Origin: SHLQ01 sp964494395
Lineage (GTDB): Bacteria; Actinomycetota; Acidimicrobiia; Acidimicrobiales; SHLQ01
Assembly (NCBI GenBank): GCA_964494395.1
Contig: CAZBTI010000142.1
Coordinates: 1 to 8,880, forward strand
Length of the DNA stretch: 8,880 nucleotides
Direction of reading: 5' to 3'
Both the position numbers and the translations under genes were made by a program. Within the stretch, counting starts at the first letter, position 1, and each line of letters opens with the position of its first letter. Of this stretch, positions 1 through 5,931 are shown in pieces. The notes below the pieces were generated by a model. That model was not told the origin of the DNA. It worked only from the letters and a program-made list of their open reading frames with translations, and did not search any database.

Positions 1-2
1 GT

Positions 3-830
3 CTCTCCGAACGTCAAATCGACTATCGACTCAGCGCCCAAGAGTGGATTCGTCTTCATCCAGGGACTTATCAACTGCGATCAAGCCCAAGCACATGGGA
101 GAGCAGGCTCTTGGCGGCGGTGTTCTGCTCTGGCGGGATCGCCTCGCATCGATGTGCCGCTACGCTCTGGAACCTTGACGTCTTCCACGCTCCAGACATC
201 GAAATCACGATCCCTAACGGAGGCTGGCAGCAGATTACTGGGGCGCTCGTGCACCGGACCACCCAGTGGGATCGCTGTTGCCCGGTCACCAAGCGCTCCA
301 TTCCTACCACCGGTGTTGAACGTACGATCTTGGACTGTGCAGGAGTGCTGAGGTTCGAGACAGTTGAACGGCTGGCAGAATCGGCGATTCGCCAGAACCT
401 CACCAGCTGGACAGCACTCGCTGACTGTTTGAAGGATCACTCAAAGCGAGGTCGAAATGGTTGCCTCTCCCTGCGGACACTCCTCGAATTCCGCCTGGGT
501 AACGGCACTGTTCCATTGTCTGACTTCAGTCGCCGAGTGGTAAATCTCCTCGTCGATAACGGGATCGAACGGCCCGTGGTCGAGCATCGAATCCTCGATG
601 ACGATGGGCGCCTCATCCTGCAAACAGATCTCGCGTGGCCGCAACATCGAAAAGCATGGGAACTCGACGGCCTTCGCTGGCACTTTGGACGAGATGACGT
701 AGAGCGCGATCGGCGGAAACGAAACCGGGCGAAGGCTCAGGGCTGGAACATCCAAGAGATCTTGTGGTCTATGTATGTCGACAACCCCGATGAGCTTGTG
801 CAGCTCGCCCGAAAGTTCCTTCGCCCCTAA
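3..830 (+). CDS. AbiEi-like N-terminal / DUF559 C-terminal protein, 5'-truncated by window edge
   Basis: The frame is open from the first codon in the window and encodes 275 residues before TAA. It starts LSERQIDYRLSAQEWIRLHPGTY, which matches the winged-helix start (LTxRQIxxRL...RVHPGVY) of actinobacterial proteins with an AbiEi-type antitoxin N-domain. The true start is therefore upstream of the window, and the internal TTG at 111 is not it; probably 15-30 residues are missing. Next come the family-typical ASHRCAATLW segment and a TTGVERTILDCAGVL segment. The last ~100 residues resemble a DUF559/Vsr-like PD-(D/E)xK nuclease: TDLAWP, then WELDGLRWH, then an ERDRRKRNRAKAQGW helix. The glutamate usual in the preceding SxLE motif appears replaced (SDFSRR), so activity is uncertain. 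These proteins are common stand-alone genes; a toxin-antitoxin or defence role is only inferred. It converges with ilvC. Confidence 0.8.
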   Translation, partial: LSERQIDYRLSAQEWIRLHPGTYQLRSSPSTWESRLLAAVFCSGGIASHRCAATLWNLDVFHAPDIEITIPNGGWQQITGALVHRTTQWDRCCPVTKRSIPTTGVERTILDCAGVLRFETVERLAESAIRQNLTSWTALADCLKDHSKRGRNGCLSLRTLLEFRLGNGTVPLSDFSRRVVNLLVDNGIERPVVEHRILDDDGRLILQTDLAWPQHRKAWELDGLRWHFGRDDVERDRRKRNRAKAQGWNIQEILWSMYVDNPDELVQLARKFLRP

Positions 831-879
831 AACATTTGAAGCCCCACCCACATTGAATGTGGGTGGGGCTTCAAATTTT
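831..879. terminator. Bidirectional intrinsic terminator between the DUF559 gene and ilvC
   Basis: A 21-bp perfect inverted repeat (834-854 and 856-876) is centred on base 855. Allowing a 7-nt loop, the stem has a GC-rich core (GCCCCACCCAC against GTGGGTGGGGC). The plus strand continues into AAATTTT and the minus strand into AAATGTTTT, so both transcripts end in a U-rich tail. It begins immediately after the plus-strand stop at 830 and lies 16 nt beyond the ilvC stop at 895, so it should terminate both convergent units. Confidence 0.92.
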
Positions 880-894
880 CAGAAAGGGTGACGG

Positions 895-1926
895 TTAGCC
901 CTGGCCGCCTGCAGCGTCTTGGACAGACTGCTTGCCTGCGGAGATCCACGGCATCATGCCTCGGAGCTCTGAGCCGACCTTCTCGATGAGGTGATCCTTG
1001 CCGGCGTCTTCCATTGCGTGGAAGTTCTCACGACCGGACTTCGACTCGGCAACCCATTCCTTTGCGAACGTACCGTCTTGGATCTCACCGAGGATCTTCT
1101 TCATCTCGGCGCGGGTGTCGTCGTTGACGATCCGTGGGCCACGGCTGAGGTCGCCATACTCGGCGGTGTCACTCACGCTGTAACGCATACCGGAGATGCC
1201 CTCTTCGTACATGAGATCGACGATGAGCTTGAGCTCGTGGAGACACTCGAAGTAGGCAATCTCGGGCTGGTAGCCAGCGTCGACGAGCGTCTGGAAACCA
1301 GAACGCACGAGCTCGCTGGTGCCGCCACAGAGGACAACCTGCTCGCCGAAGAGATCGGTTTCGGTCTCTTCGGTAAAGGTGGTCTCGATAACGCCCGCAC
1401 GAGCACCACCGATGGCGTCGGCGTAGGCAAGGGCAAGGCCCATTGCCGAACCACTTGCGTCGTTCTCGACCGCAATGATTGCCGGCACGCCGCCACCTTC
1501 GGTGTAGGTACGGCGCACGAGGTGACCTGGACCCTTCGGGGCGATCATGATGACGTCGATATCGTCAGCTGGCTTGATCAGGTCGAAGCGAATGTTGAAG
1601 CCGTGTGCGAACGCAAGAGCGTTCCCTGGCTCGAGGTTAGGAAGGATGTGCTCTTCGTAGATCTGTGCCTGCTCGGTGTCGGGCAGAAGGATCATGATGA
1701 CGTCGGCCTCGGCGGTTGCCTCAGCGATCGTCTTGACCACGAGGCCTGCCTCTTCGGCCTTTGCCTTCGAGGAGGAACCTTCACGCAAGCCAACCCGCAC
1801 ATCGATTCCTGATTCTTTGAGGTTCAAGGCGTGTGCGTGTCCTTGGGAGCCGTAACCGAGTACGGCGACCTTCTTGTCGGCGATCAAGGAGCGATCGACG
1901 TCTTTCTCGTAGTAGATGTTTGCCAC
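895..1926 (-). CDS. ilvC: Ketol-acid reductoisomerase (NADP+), class I
   Basis: This 343-residue protein has the usual length for class I enzymes. It converts acetolactate and acetohydroxybutyrate to dihydroxy-isovalerate and dihydroxy-methylvalerate using NADPH and Mg2+, the second shared step of valine/isoleucine synthesis in the cytosol. The Rossmann motif GYGSQGHAHALNL is at residues 24-36, with phosphate-binding R48, S51 and S53 in GLREGSSS, the NADPH-specific pattern. Metal and catalytic residues are in place: H108 (AHGFN), D191 and E195 (ETDLFGEQ), E227 and E231 (YFECLHELK), with substrate-contact S252. The start is GTG at 1926; MANIYYEKD is the typical family N-terminus. Only a weak purine stretch (AGAAAG) precedes it. 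It is the last gene of the operon, 99 nt after ilvN, and ends before the two-way terminator. Confidence 0.98.
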   Translation of the reverse strand: MANIYYEKDVDRSLIADKKVAVLGYGSQGHAHALNLKESGIDVRVGLREGSSSKAKAEEAGLVVKTIAEATAEADVIMILLPDTEQAQIYEEHILPNLEPGNALAFAHGFNIRFDLIKPADDIDVIMIAPKGPGHLVRRTYTEGGGVPAIIAVENDASGSAMGLALAYADAIGGARAGVIETTFTEETETDLFGEQVVLCGGTSELVRSGFQTLVDAGYQPEIAYFECLHELKLIVDLMYEEGISGMRYSVSDTAEYGDLSRGPRIVNDDTRAEMKKILGEIQDGTFAKEWVAESKSGRENFHAMEDAGKDHLIEKVGSELRGMMPWISAGKQSVQDAAGGQG

Positions 1927-1991
1927 TGGAGTTGTCTTTCTGGGTTGTGTGAGAAATGTGAGGAGAGAAGCTGTTCGAAGAAATGATTGCT

Positions 1992-2015
1992 GGCTCCGGT
2001 GAACTGACCGGAACC
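1992..2015 (-). promoter_or_regulatory. Hairpin in the ilvN-ilvC spacer
   Basis: On the minus strand GGTTCCGG (2015-2008) and CCGGAGCC (1999-1992) form an 8-bp stem with one G-U pair and an 8-nt loop. It lies 10 nt after the ilvN stop in a 99-nt gap that holds no credible gene. No T-run follows, so it is not a standard intrinsic terminator. It could be an RNA processing or stability element that sets the ilvC level separately, or a chance fold. I saw no convincing promoter for ilvC in the rest of the gap. Confidence 0.35.
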
Positions 2016-2025
2016 GATTTGCAGG

Positions 2026-2526
2026 CTACTCGATGCCAGGAATGGCAATCGCACCGGTCCGTTGGAGCTCTTGAACACCAAAGGGCTCGAGTTGATTCAG
2101 GAGATCGTCGAGGTCGCTTGGATCGCTCGACAGCGAGATCATCATCTGTGTGTCGCGGACTCGAATCACCGAACCGCTGAAACCGGCGACGAGTGCTTCG
2201 ACTTCGGCGACCTTGCTCGTATCTGGCACGTCGAGGCGCACGAGAACCATCTCTCGCAGCGCTGACGCTTCGGCTTCGAGTTCGGTGATCGCAACCACGT
2301 CGATGAGCTTGTCGAGCTGCTTTCTGATCTGATCGATCGGCGCTGATTCAGCATCGACGACGATGGTGATGCGACTGAAGCGCTCGTCGGTAGGGGCAAC
2401 GGCGAGTGACTCGATGTTAAAGCCACGACGAGCAAAGAGCCCGGCGACACGAGCGAGCACGCCCGACTTGTTCTCGACGAGCACGGCCAAGGTGTGGGAG
2501 CGAGCGAGTTGGCTGCGCTTCATCAT
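2026..2526 (-). CDS. ilvN: Acetolactate synthase small (regulatory) subunit
   Basis: This 166-residue protein has the normal small-subunit length. It binds the IlvB catalytic subunit, raises its activity and confers valine feedback inhibition. The N-terminal ACT domain (about 11-85) includes LVENKSGVLARVAGLFARRGFNIESL; G22 and N37 align with IlvH G14 and N29 of E. coli, residues known to be involved in valine response, and APTDERFSRITIVV follows. Residues ~88-165 fit the C-terminal ALS small-subunit domain (ALREMVLVRLDVP). ATG at 2526 overlaps the ilvB stop as ATGA, indicating translational coupling. A second ATG at 2523 directly follows, so the start may be one codon later. The Shine-Dalgarno-like AGAAGGG sits about 7 nt upstream, inside the ilvB 3' end. 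Confidence 0.97.
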   Translation of the reverse strand: MMKRSQLARSHTLAVLVENKSGVLARVAGLFARRGFNIESLAVAPTDERFSRITIVVDAESAPIDQIRKQLDKLIDVVAITELEAEASALREMVLVRLDVPDTSKVAEVEALVAGFSGSVIRVRDTQMMISLSSDPSDLDDLLNQLEPFGVQELQRTGAIAIPGIE

Positions 2527-4253
2527 GACGAGCCCTTCTGTTGGAAAGGAGGCACGACAACTTCGGAGTTGCTCGCACCGCCCGGAACCATGGGATAGAC
2601 GTTCTCGGTGGGTTCGGTGACGAACTCGAGCACGACGGGAGCATCGTCAATGGCGTTAGCCCGTTCGATCGCGTCGTCGACCTCGTCAGGATCCTCGACG
2701 CGTATTGCGACGCAACCCATGGCCTCGGACAACTTGACGTAGTCGGGAACCGGTCCTGAAAGGTCGACCTCGGAGAGACGGTTCTCGTAGAACATCTCTT
2801 GCCACTGACGGACCATGCCAAGGTAGGTGTTGTTCAACAACGCAATCTTCACCGGAATCTTCTCGACGGCTGCGGTGATGAGTTCTTGGCTGGTCATCTG
2901 GAAACAACCATCGCCATCGACTGCCCAGACGGTCTTATCGGGCATGCCGACCTTGGCACCGATGGCGGCCGGAATCGAGTAGCCCATCGTTCCGAGTCCA
3001 CCTGAGTTGAGCCACGTGTAGGGGTGGTCGAACTTCCAGTACTGGCTGGCCCACATCTGGTGCTGGCCCACGCCAGAGGCGACGATGGTGTCTTCCGGTG
3101 AGAGATCACGGAGGCGCTCGATCACCATCTGCGGCTTGAGTCGGCCACCGGGCTCTGCGTCTTCGTAGGCGAGCGGGTAGTTCTCTTGCCAGCCCGACAG
3201 GGTCGAGCGCCAAGCGGTGTGATCGGCTGGGGATGATGTGCCGATGACTTCGAGCATTTGGCCCATGACATGCTTGGCATCACCACGAATGGCGACATCG
3301 GGCATGCGAATCTTGCCCAGCTCGGCTGGGTCGATATCGACGTGGATGACCTTTGCATCCTTTGCGAACTCGTCGACCTTGCCGGTGACACGGTCGTCGA
3401 AGCGACTTCCCATGGCGATGAGCAGGTCGGATTCTTGCATCGCCATAACGGCGGTGTAGTTGCCGTGCATGCCGGGCATACCGAGGTTGAGTTCGTGACT
3501 GTCGGGCATTGCGCCACGAGCCATGAGCGTCGTGACAACAGGAATGTTCAGCTTCTCGGCGAGAGCCAGAAGTTCGGCAGCACCGCGGGCCTTCAAGATG
3601 CCGCCACCGGCGTAGAGCACGGGCCGCTTGGCCTCGAGCATCAACTCGACCGCTACTTCAATCATCTTGGGGTCGCCATCGAGTACCGGCTTGAAGCCGG
3701 GGAGGTCGACGGGAACCGGGTCTTTCCACGTCATTGCAGAATCCGGGTTGCGGATGTCGGTGATGTTCTTGGGCAAATCGATAAGCACCGGGCCGGGGCG
3801 GCCGGTGGTAGCGATGTGGAACGCTTCGTGGACGACCTGAGGAATGTCGTTGGGGTCAGAGACCAAGTAGTTGTGCTTGGTGATCGACATGGTGATGCCG
3901 GTTGTGTCGGTCTCTTGGAACGCATCGGTGCCGATGAGCCCGTAGGGAACCTGACCGGTAATGGCGACGATCGGTACCGAGTCGAGGTACGCGTCGGCAA
4001 GCGGGGTGACGATGTTCGTGGCGGCGGGGCCACTGGTCACCATCACCACACCAGGCTTGCCAGTCGCATGTGCGTAACCCGACGCCATGTGTCCAGCACC
4101 CTGTTCATGACGAACGAGTACATGACGAGGCCCTGATCCGCTGACCATGGAGTCGTAGACGGGCATAATTGCGCCGCCGGGATAGCCGAACACCACATCA
4201 ACACCCTCAAATTCGAGAGCCTTGAGTAGGGCCGATCCTCCATCCATTTCCAT
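2523..4253 (-). CDS. ilvB: Acetolactate synthase large (catalytic) subunit
   Basis: This 576-residue thiamine diphosphate enzyme condenses two pyruvates, or pyruvate plus 2-oxobutyrate, into acetolactate or acetohydroxybutyrate, the committed step of branched-chain amino acid synthesis. The N-terminal PYR domain shows FGYPGGAIMPVYD and VRHEQGAGHMA with the catalytic glutamate at residue 50. GQVPYGLIGTDAFQE, the central cofactor domain (about 185-340) and the C-terminal PP domain with GDG (447-449) and NN (474-475), the ThDP-Mg motif, follow. The RQWQ tryptophan of the herbicide-binding region is at 484. I chose ATG 4253 because GAGGAG lies 6 nt before it. The frame extends to a TTG at 4295, but that TTG sits inside the T-run of the leader terminator and would add 14 family-atypical residues. 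It is the first structural gene after the attenuator and is coupled to ilvN. Confidence 0.97.
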   Translation of the reverse strand: MEMDGGSALLKALEFEGVDVVFGYPGGAIMPVYDSMVSGSGPRHVLVRHEQGAGHMASGYAHATGKPGVVMVTSGPAATNIVTPLADAYLDSVPIVAITGQVPYGLIGTDAFQETDTTGITMSITKHNYLVSDPNDIPQVVHEAFHIATTGRPGPVLIDLPKNITDIRNPDSAMTWKDPVPVDLPGFKPVLDGDPKMIEVAVELMLEAKRPVLYAGGGILKARGAAELLALAEKLNIPVVTTLMARGAMPDSHELNLGMPGMHGNYTAVMAMQESDLLIAMGSRFDDRVTGKVDEFAKDAKVIHVDIDPAELGKIRMPDVAIRGDAKHVMGQMLEVIGTSSPADHTAWRSTLSGWQENYPLAYEDAEPGGRLKPQMVIERLRDLSPEDTIVASGVGQHQMWASQYWKFDHPYTWLNSGGLGTMGYSIPAAIGAKVGMPDKTVWAVDGDGCFQMTSQELITAAVEKIPVKIALLNNTYLGMVRQWQEMFYENRLSEVDLSGPVPDYVKLSEAMGCVAIRVEDPDEVDDAIERANAIDDAPVVLEFVTEPTENVYPMVPGGASNSEVVVPPFQQKGSS

Positions 4254-4259
4254 AACTTG

Positions 4260-4265
4260 CTCCTC
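4260..4265 (-). promoter_or_regulatory. Ribosome binding site deciding the ilvB start
   Basis: GAGGAG on the minus strand stands 6 nt before ATG 4253 (spacer CAAGTT). It is a near-consensus Shine-Dalgarno sequence and favours 4253 over the upstream in-frame TTG at 4295, which has no such site. It also lies downstream of the leader terminator, so it is only transcribed on read-through. Confidence 0.85.
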
Positions 4266-4293
4266 ATTCGGTGAGCGATTCGAACGTTGTGCC

Positions 4294-4325
4294 AAAAACT
4301 AAGAAGCCTTCCCAGTTGGGAAGGC
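4294..4325 (-). terminator. Intrinsic terminator in the ilvBNC leader (attenuator)
   Basis: Read on the minus strand, GCCTTCCC (4325-4318) and GGGAAGGC (4313-4306) form a perfect 8-bp stem with a 4-nt loop (AACT), followed by TTCTTAGTTTTT (4305-4294). This is a standard intrinsic terminator placed between the leader peptide and ilvB, where it can only serve conditional termination. Transcripts that stop here never reach the ilvB ribosome binding site. Confidence 0.88.
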
Positions 4326-4327
4326 GA

Positions 4328-4353
4328 AGCACACGACGTTTCAGTCGTGTGCT
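4328..4353 (-). promoter_or_regulatory. Hairpin abutting the leader-peptide stop (attenuator hairpin)
   Basis: AGCACACGAC (4353-4344) and GTCGTGTGCT (4337-4328) make a perfect 10-bp stem with a 6-nt loop (TGAAAC). The first two paired bases are the AG of the leader peptide's TAG, so a ribosome at or near the stop codon must block this hairpin. It ends 2 nt before the terminator stem. It is likely the stem whose formation depends on ribosome position. I found no obvious strand that pairs alternatively with both this hairpin and the terminator, so the switching mechanism is unresolved. Confidence 0.8.
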
Positions 4354-4390
4354 AGATAACTACTACTACGAGATCGCTGCGAAAAATCAC
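4352..4390 (-). CDS. ilvBNC leader peptide, Val/Leu/Ile-rich (attenuation peptide)
   Basis: This short frame reads GTG ATT TTT CGC AGC GAT CTC GTA GTA GTA GTT ATC TAG, giving MIFRSDLVVVVI. Six consecutive codons specify Leu, four Val and Ile, precisely the end products of the pathway, and the stop runs into the first leader hairpin. This is the defining layout of amino-acid attenuation: shortage of charged tRNA-Val, -Leu or -Ile stalls the ribosome and changes folding of the downstream RNA. Three of the four Val codons are GTA; of the first eight Val codons in ilvC only one is GTA, so the stall site may use a scarcer codon. No Shine-Dalgarno is at normal spacing, but a candidate -10 lies 6 nt upstream, so the peptide is probably translated from a leaderless transcript. 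An in-frame TAG upstream leaves GTG 4390 as the only conventional start. Confidence 0.82.
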   Translation of the reverse strand: MIFRSDLVVVVI

Positions 4391-4396
4391 GTTGTG

Positions 4397-4426
4397 AGTA
4401 TGCCTCGGCTATGGCCTCAGCGACAA
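4397..4426 (-). promoter_or_regulatory. Candidate promoter of the ilv leader and ilvBNC
   Basis: On the minus strand a -35-like TTGTCG (4426-4421; 4 of 6 consensus bases) and a -10-like CATACT (4402-4397; 4 of 6) are separated by 18 nt. Transcription would begin about 6-7 nt later, at or next to the leader peptide GTG (4390), making the leader peptide leaderless. The position fits what the attenuator requires, but the boxes were picked by eye. Confidence 0.45.
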
Positions 4427-4438
4427 CTTTGCCGCTCG

Positions 4439-4444
4439 TAAGAT
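4439..4444 (+). promoter_or_regulatory. Candidate -10 box for the divergent nucleotidyltransferase gene
   Basis: TAAGAT fits the actinobacterial TANNNT -10 pattern and ends 6 nt before ATG 4451, so transcription would start at the ATG and give a leaderless mRNA. No Shine-Dalgarno sequence precedes the ATG, which agrees. No good -35 box is at the usual distance. Confidence 0.4.
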
Positions 4445-4450
4445 GAAGTT

Positions 4451-4975
4451 ATGACTTTCGCGTCGTCGCGTCGAGGGGTGTTCCCCGGATCGTTCAATCC
4501 GCTCACTATTGCACACCTCGAGGTGGCCGAGCAGGCGCGACGTGAGCACCGGTTGGATGTGGTGGATCTCGTTGTTTCGCAAGTCGCCCTCGATAAGCCC
4601 GCTCCCCCAGGACCATCGTTCGAAGAACGCATTGCGTTGCTCGATGCCGACGCAGCCGCATACGACTGGTTGTTCGTCAAGACCACCGAACAGAAGCTCA
4701 TCGTCGACATCGCAGACGGCTACGACGTGGTCATCATGGGGGCTGACAAGTGGATCCAGGTTAACGATGCCAGCTACTACGACTCGGCAGACGCTCGTGA
4801 CGCTGCACTAGATCGCTTGCCAACGGTCGTCGTTGCGACGCGCAGCGGACTAGAGATTGTGGGCGCTGAGGTATTGGAAACCGACGAAGCCGTGCACGAC
4901 GTGTCGTCCACTAGCGCTCGAGCAGGCGACCGCGACCTCATGGCGCCCAAAGCCGCAGAGGGCTGGTTCGACTAG
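4451..4975 (+). CDS. NadD/CoaD-fold nucleotidyltransferase of unknown substrate
   Basis: This 174-residue protein has the signatures of the HxGH nucleotidyltransferase superfamily (CTP_transf_like). The phosphate-binding loop is GVFPGSFNPLTIAHLEVAEQA, with the T-x-x-H motif at 19-22. MGADKW (96-101) resembles the GADxL/W segment of NadD, and SSTSAR (152-157) matches the ISSTxxR motif that closes the nucleotide site. By family knowledge such enzymes transfer AMP or CMP to a phosphorylated acceptor such as nicotinate mononucleotide or phosphopantetheine. It is shorter than typical NadD (~200 residues) and lacks a standard GGxFDPxHxGH loop, so it may be a divergent paralogue with another substrate; I give no gene symbol. 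It is divergent from the ilv operon and shares its ~60-nt promoter region. Its stop is 3 nt from that of the convergent RTX gene, with no terminator between. Confidence 0.8.
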   Translation: MTFASSRRGVFPGSFNPLTIAHLEVAEQARREHRLDVVDLVVSQVALDKPAPPGPSFEERIALLDADAAAYDWLFVKTTEQKLIVDIADGYDVVIMGADKWIQVNDASYYDSADARDAALDRLPTVVVATRSGLEIVGAEVLETDEAVHDVSSTSARAGDRDLMAPKAAEGWFD

Positions 4976-4978
4976 GGG

Positions 4979-5926
4979 CTAGGCCTCGTCGTCGTTGCCG
5001 GTACCGCCGTCCAGTTCGTCGTTGCCGAGGCCACCGCGCAGGGTGTCATCCCCTGATCGTCCAAACAAGGCATCGTCACCAGGGCCGCCGCGCAAAGTGT
5101 CATCACCAGCGCCACCGAACAGCGCGTCGTCACCAGCACGGCCTATGAGCAGGTCGTCACCTTGCTGACCACGTAGCTCGTCGTTCCCAGCGTGACCAAT
5201 GAGAACGTCGCGTCCTACCGAGCCTCGAAACAAATCATTCCCGGCTCCGCCCATGAGTACATCGCCTACATCAGGCTCTCCGGTTACTGCGACCGGCGAA
5301 AACGGCAGGTAGCCGCCCCACAGTGCGTCATTTCCGGGACCGCCTGAAAGCATGTCTGCACCACCCTGGCCGACGAGAACATCGGGACCGATGCCGCCGA
5401 CCACAATGTCATCGCCGTCTCCAGCAAGGACGTGGTCACCGCCGCCGCCGCCGAAGATCTCGTCATCACCAGCACCTCCCCAAATGCCCTCGAAGCCATC
5501 GGATCCGCGAATGATGTCGGCCCCATTCTCTCCGAATACATCCGTAATGCCCTGAGTGGACGGAAGGTTGGCTTCGACAATGATCGTGTCATTACCGTTT
5601 CCGCCAGCGACCGCCCGCGCCCGGGAAACATGAATATGATCGCTACCCGAGCCGCCGAGGACTATGTCGATGCCGTCGACGCAGATGATGTCATCGCCGC
5701 CACGTCCATGGACTCGAGCACCAAGACCAACGGTGCTCGAAACAACCATGACGTCTGATCCCGAGGTCCCCTCAACCACCGCACCAGCGCTAGCAAATGA
5801 AACATGGATGGTTGCGTCAAGCCCCATGCATTGCGGAACTGCGGTCTGGGCGCTCGCCGGAACGCTCACCAACAAACCGCCTAAAAGCGCACTCGTACCA
5901 AGAACAGTTTTGCGAACAGAAGCCAT
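4979..5926 (-). CDS. Secreted RTX (hemolysin-type) calcium-binding repeat protein
   Basis: This 315-residue protein begins with a clear Sec signal peptide: basic MASVRK, a hydrophobic stretch 8-22, and an ASA cleavage site predicted after residue 26. From about residue 53 to the end it consists of imperfect GGxGxDxUx nonapeptides, the calcium-binding beta-roll motif. They are loose in the first half (GSDVMVV, GGDDIICV, GNDTIIVEA) and regular after 147, with a non-repeat insert (about 206-219). It has no catalytic domain, and a Sec signal is unlike classic type I-secreted RTX toxins, so it is probably an extracellular or surface structural or calcium-binding protein. The protein stops only about three residues after a repeat, without a C-terminal secretion domain. 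ATG 5926 has no good Shine-Dalgarno. It lies 42 nt downstream of the helicase gene on the same strand; a shared role is not evident. Confidence 0.85.
   Translation of the reverse strand: MASVRKTVLGTSALLGGLLVSVPASAQTAVPQCMGLDATIHVSFASAGAVVEGTSGSDVMVVSSTVGLGARVHGRGGDDIICVDGIDIVLGGSGSDHIHVSRARAVAGGNGNDTIIVEANLPSTQGITDVFGENGADIIRGSDGFEGIWGGAGDDEIFGGGGGDHVLAGDGDDIVVGGIGPDVLVGQGGADMLSGGPGNDALWGGYLPFSPVAVTGEPDVGDVLMGGAGNDLFRGSVGRDVLIGHAGNDELRGQQGDDLLIGRAGDDALFGGAGDDTLRGGPGDDALFGRSGDDTLRGGLGNDELDGGTGNDDEA
5027..5134 (-). repeat. Tandem 54-nt duplication within the RTX gene
   Basis: Residues 265-282 (GDDALFGGAGDDTLRGGP) and 283-300 (GDDALFGRSGDDTLRGGL) are identical at 15 of 18 positions and adjacent, each covering two nonapeptides. 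The array evidently grew by duplicating a two-repeat unit. The codons have diverged, so the event is not very recent. A short GCC run (5441-5452), coding glycines around residue 160, is another possible slippage site in the same gene. Confidence 0.75.
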
Positions 5927-5931
5927 ACCGA

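Noticed and set aside
991..1812. A 273-codon open frame on the plus strand opposite ilvC
   Set aside because: Same reason: antisense shadow of a strongly conserved enzyme with no recognisable domain.
1884..2081. A 65-codon minus-strand frame across the ilvN-ilvC spacer
   Set aside because: It overlaps both ends of real genes, has no ribosome binding site and its sequence resembles nothing; it seems to be a chance frame.
3258..4136. A 292-codon open frame on the plus strand opposite ilvB
   Set aside because: It lies wholly within ilvB, resembles no family and arises from codon bias in the opposite gene. It has no ribosome binding site or promoter.
5284..5758. Several overlapping frames within the RTX gene on both strands, rich in Pro/Ser/His/Arg
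   Set aside because: They are alternative-frame readings of the glycine/aspartate repeat codons; the repetitive DNA keeps all frames open.
4979..5926. RTX repeats considered as a CRISPR or satellite array at DNA level
   Set aside because: Units are 27-54 nt, imperfect, in frame and without unique spacers, so they are protein repeats.
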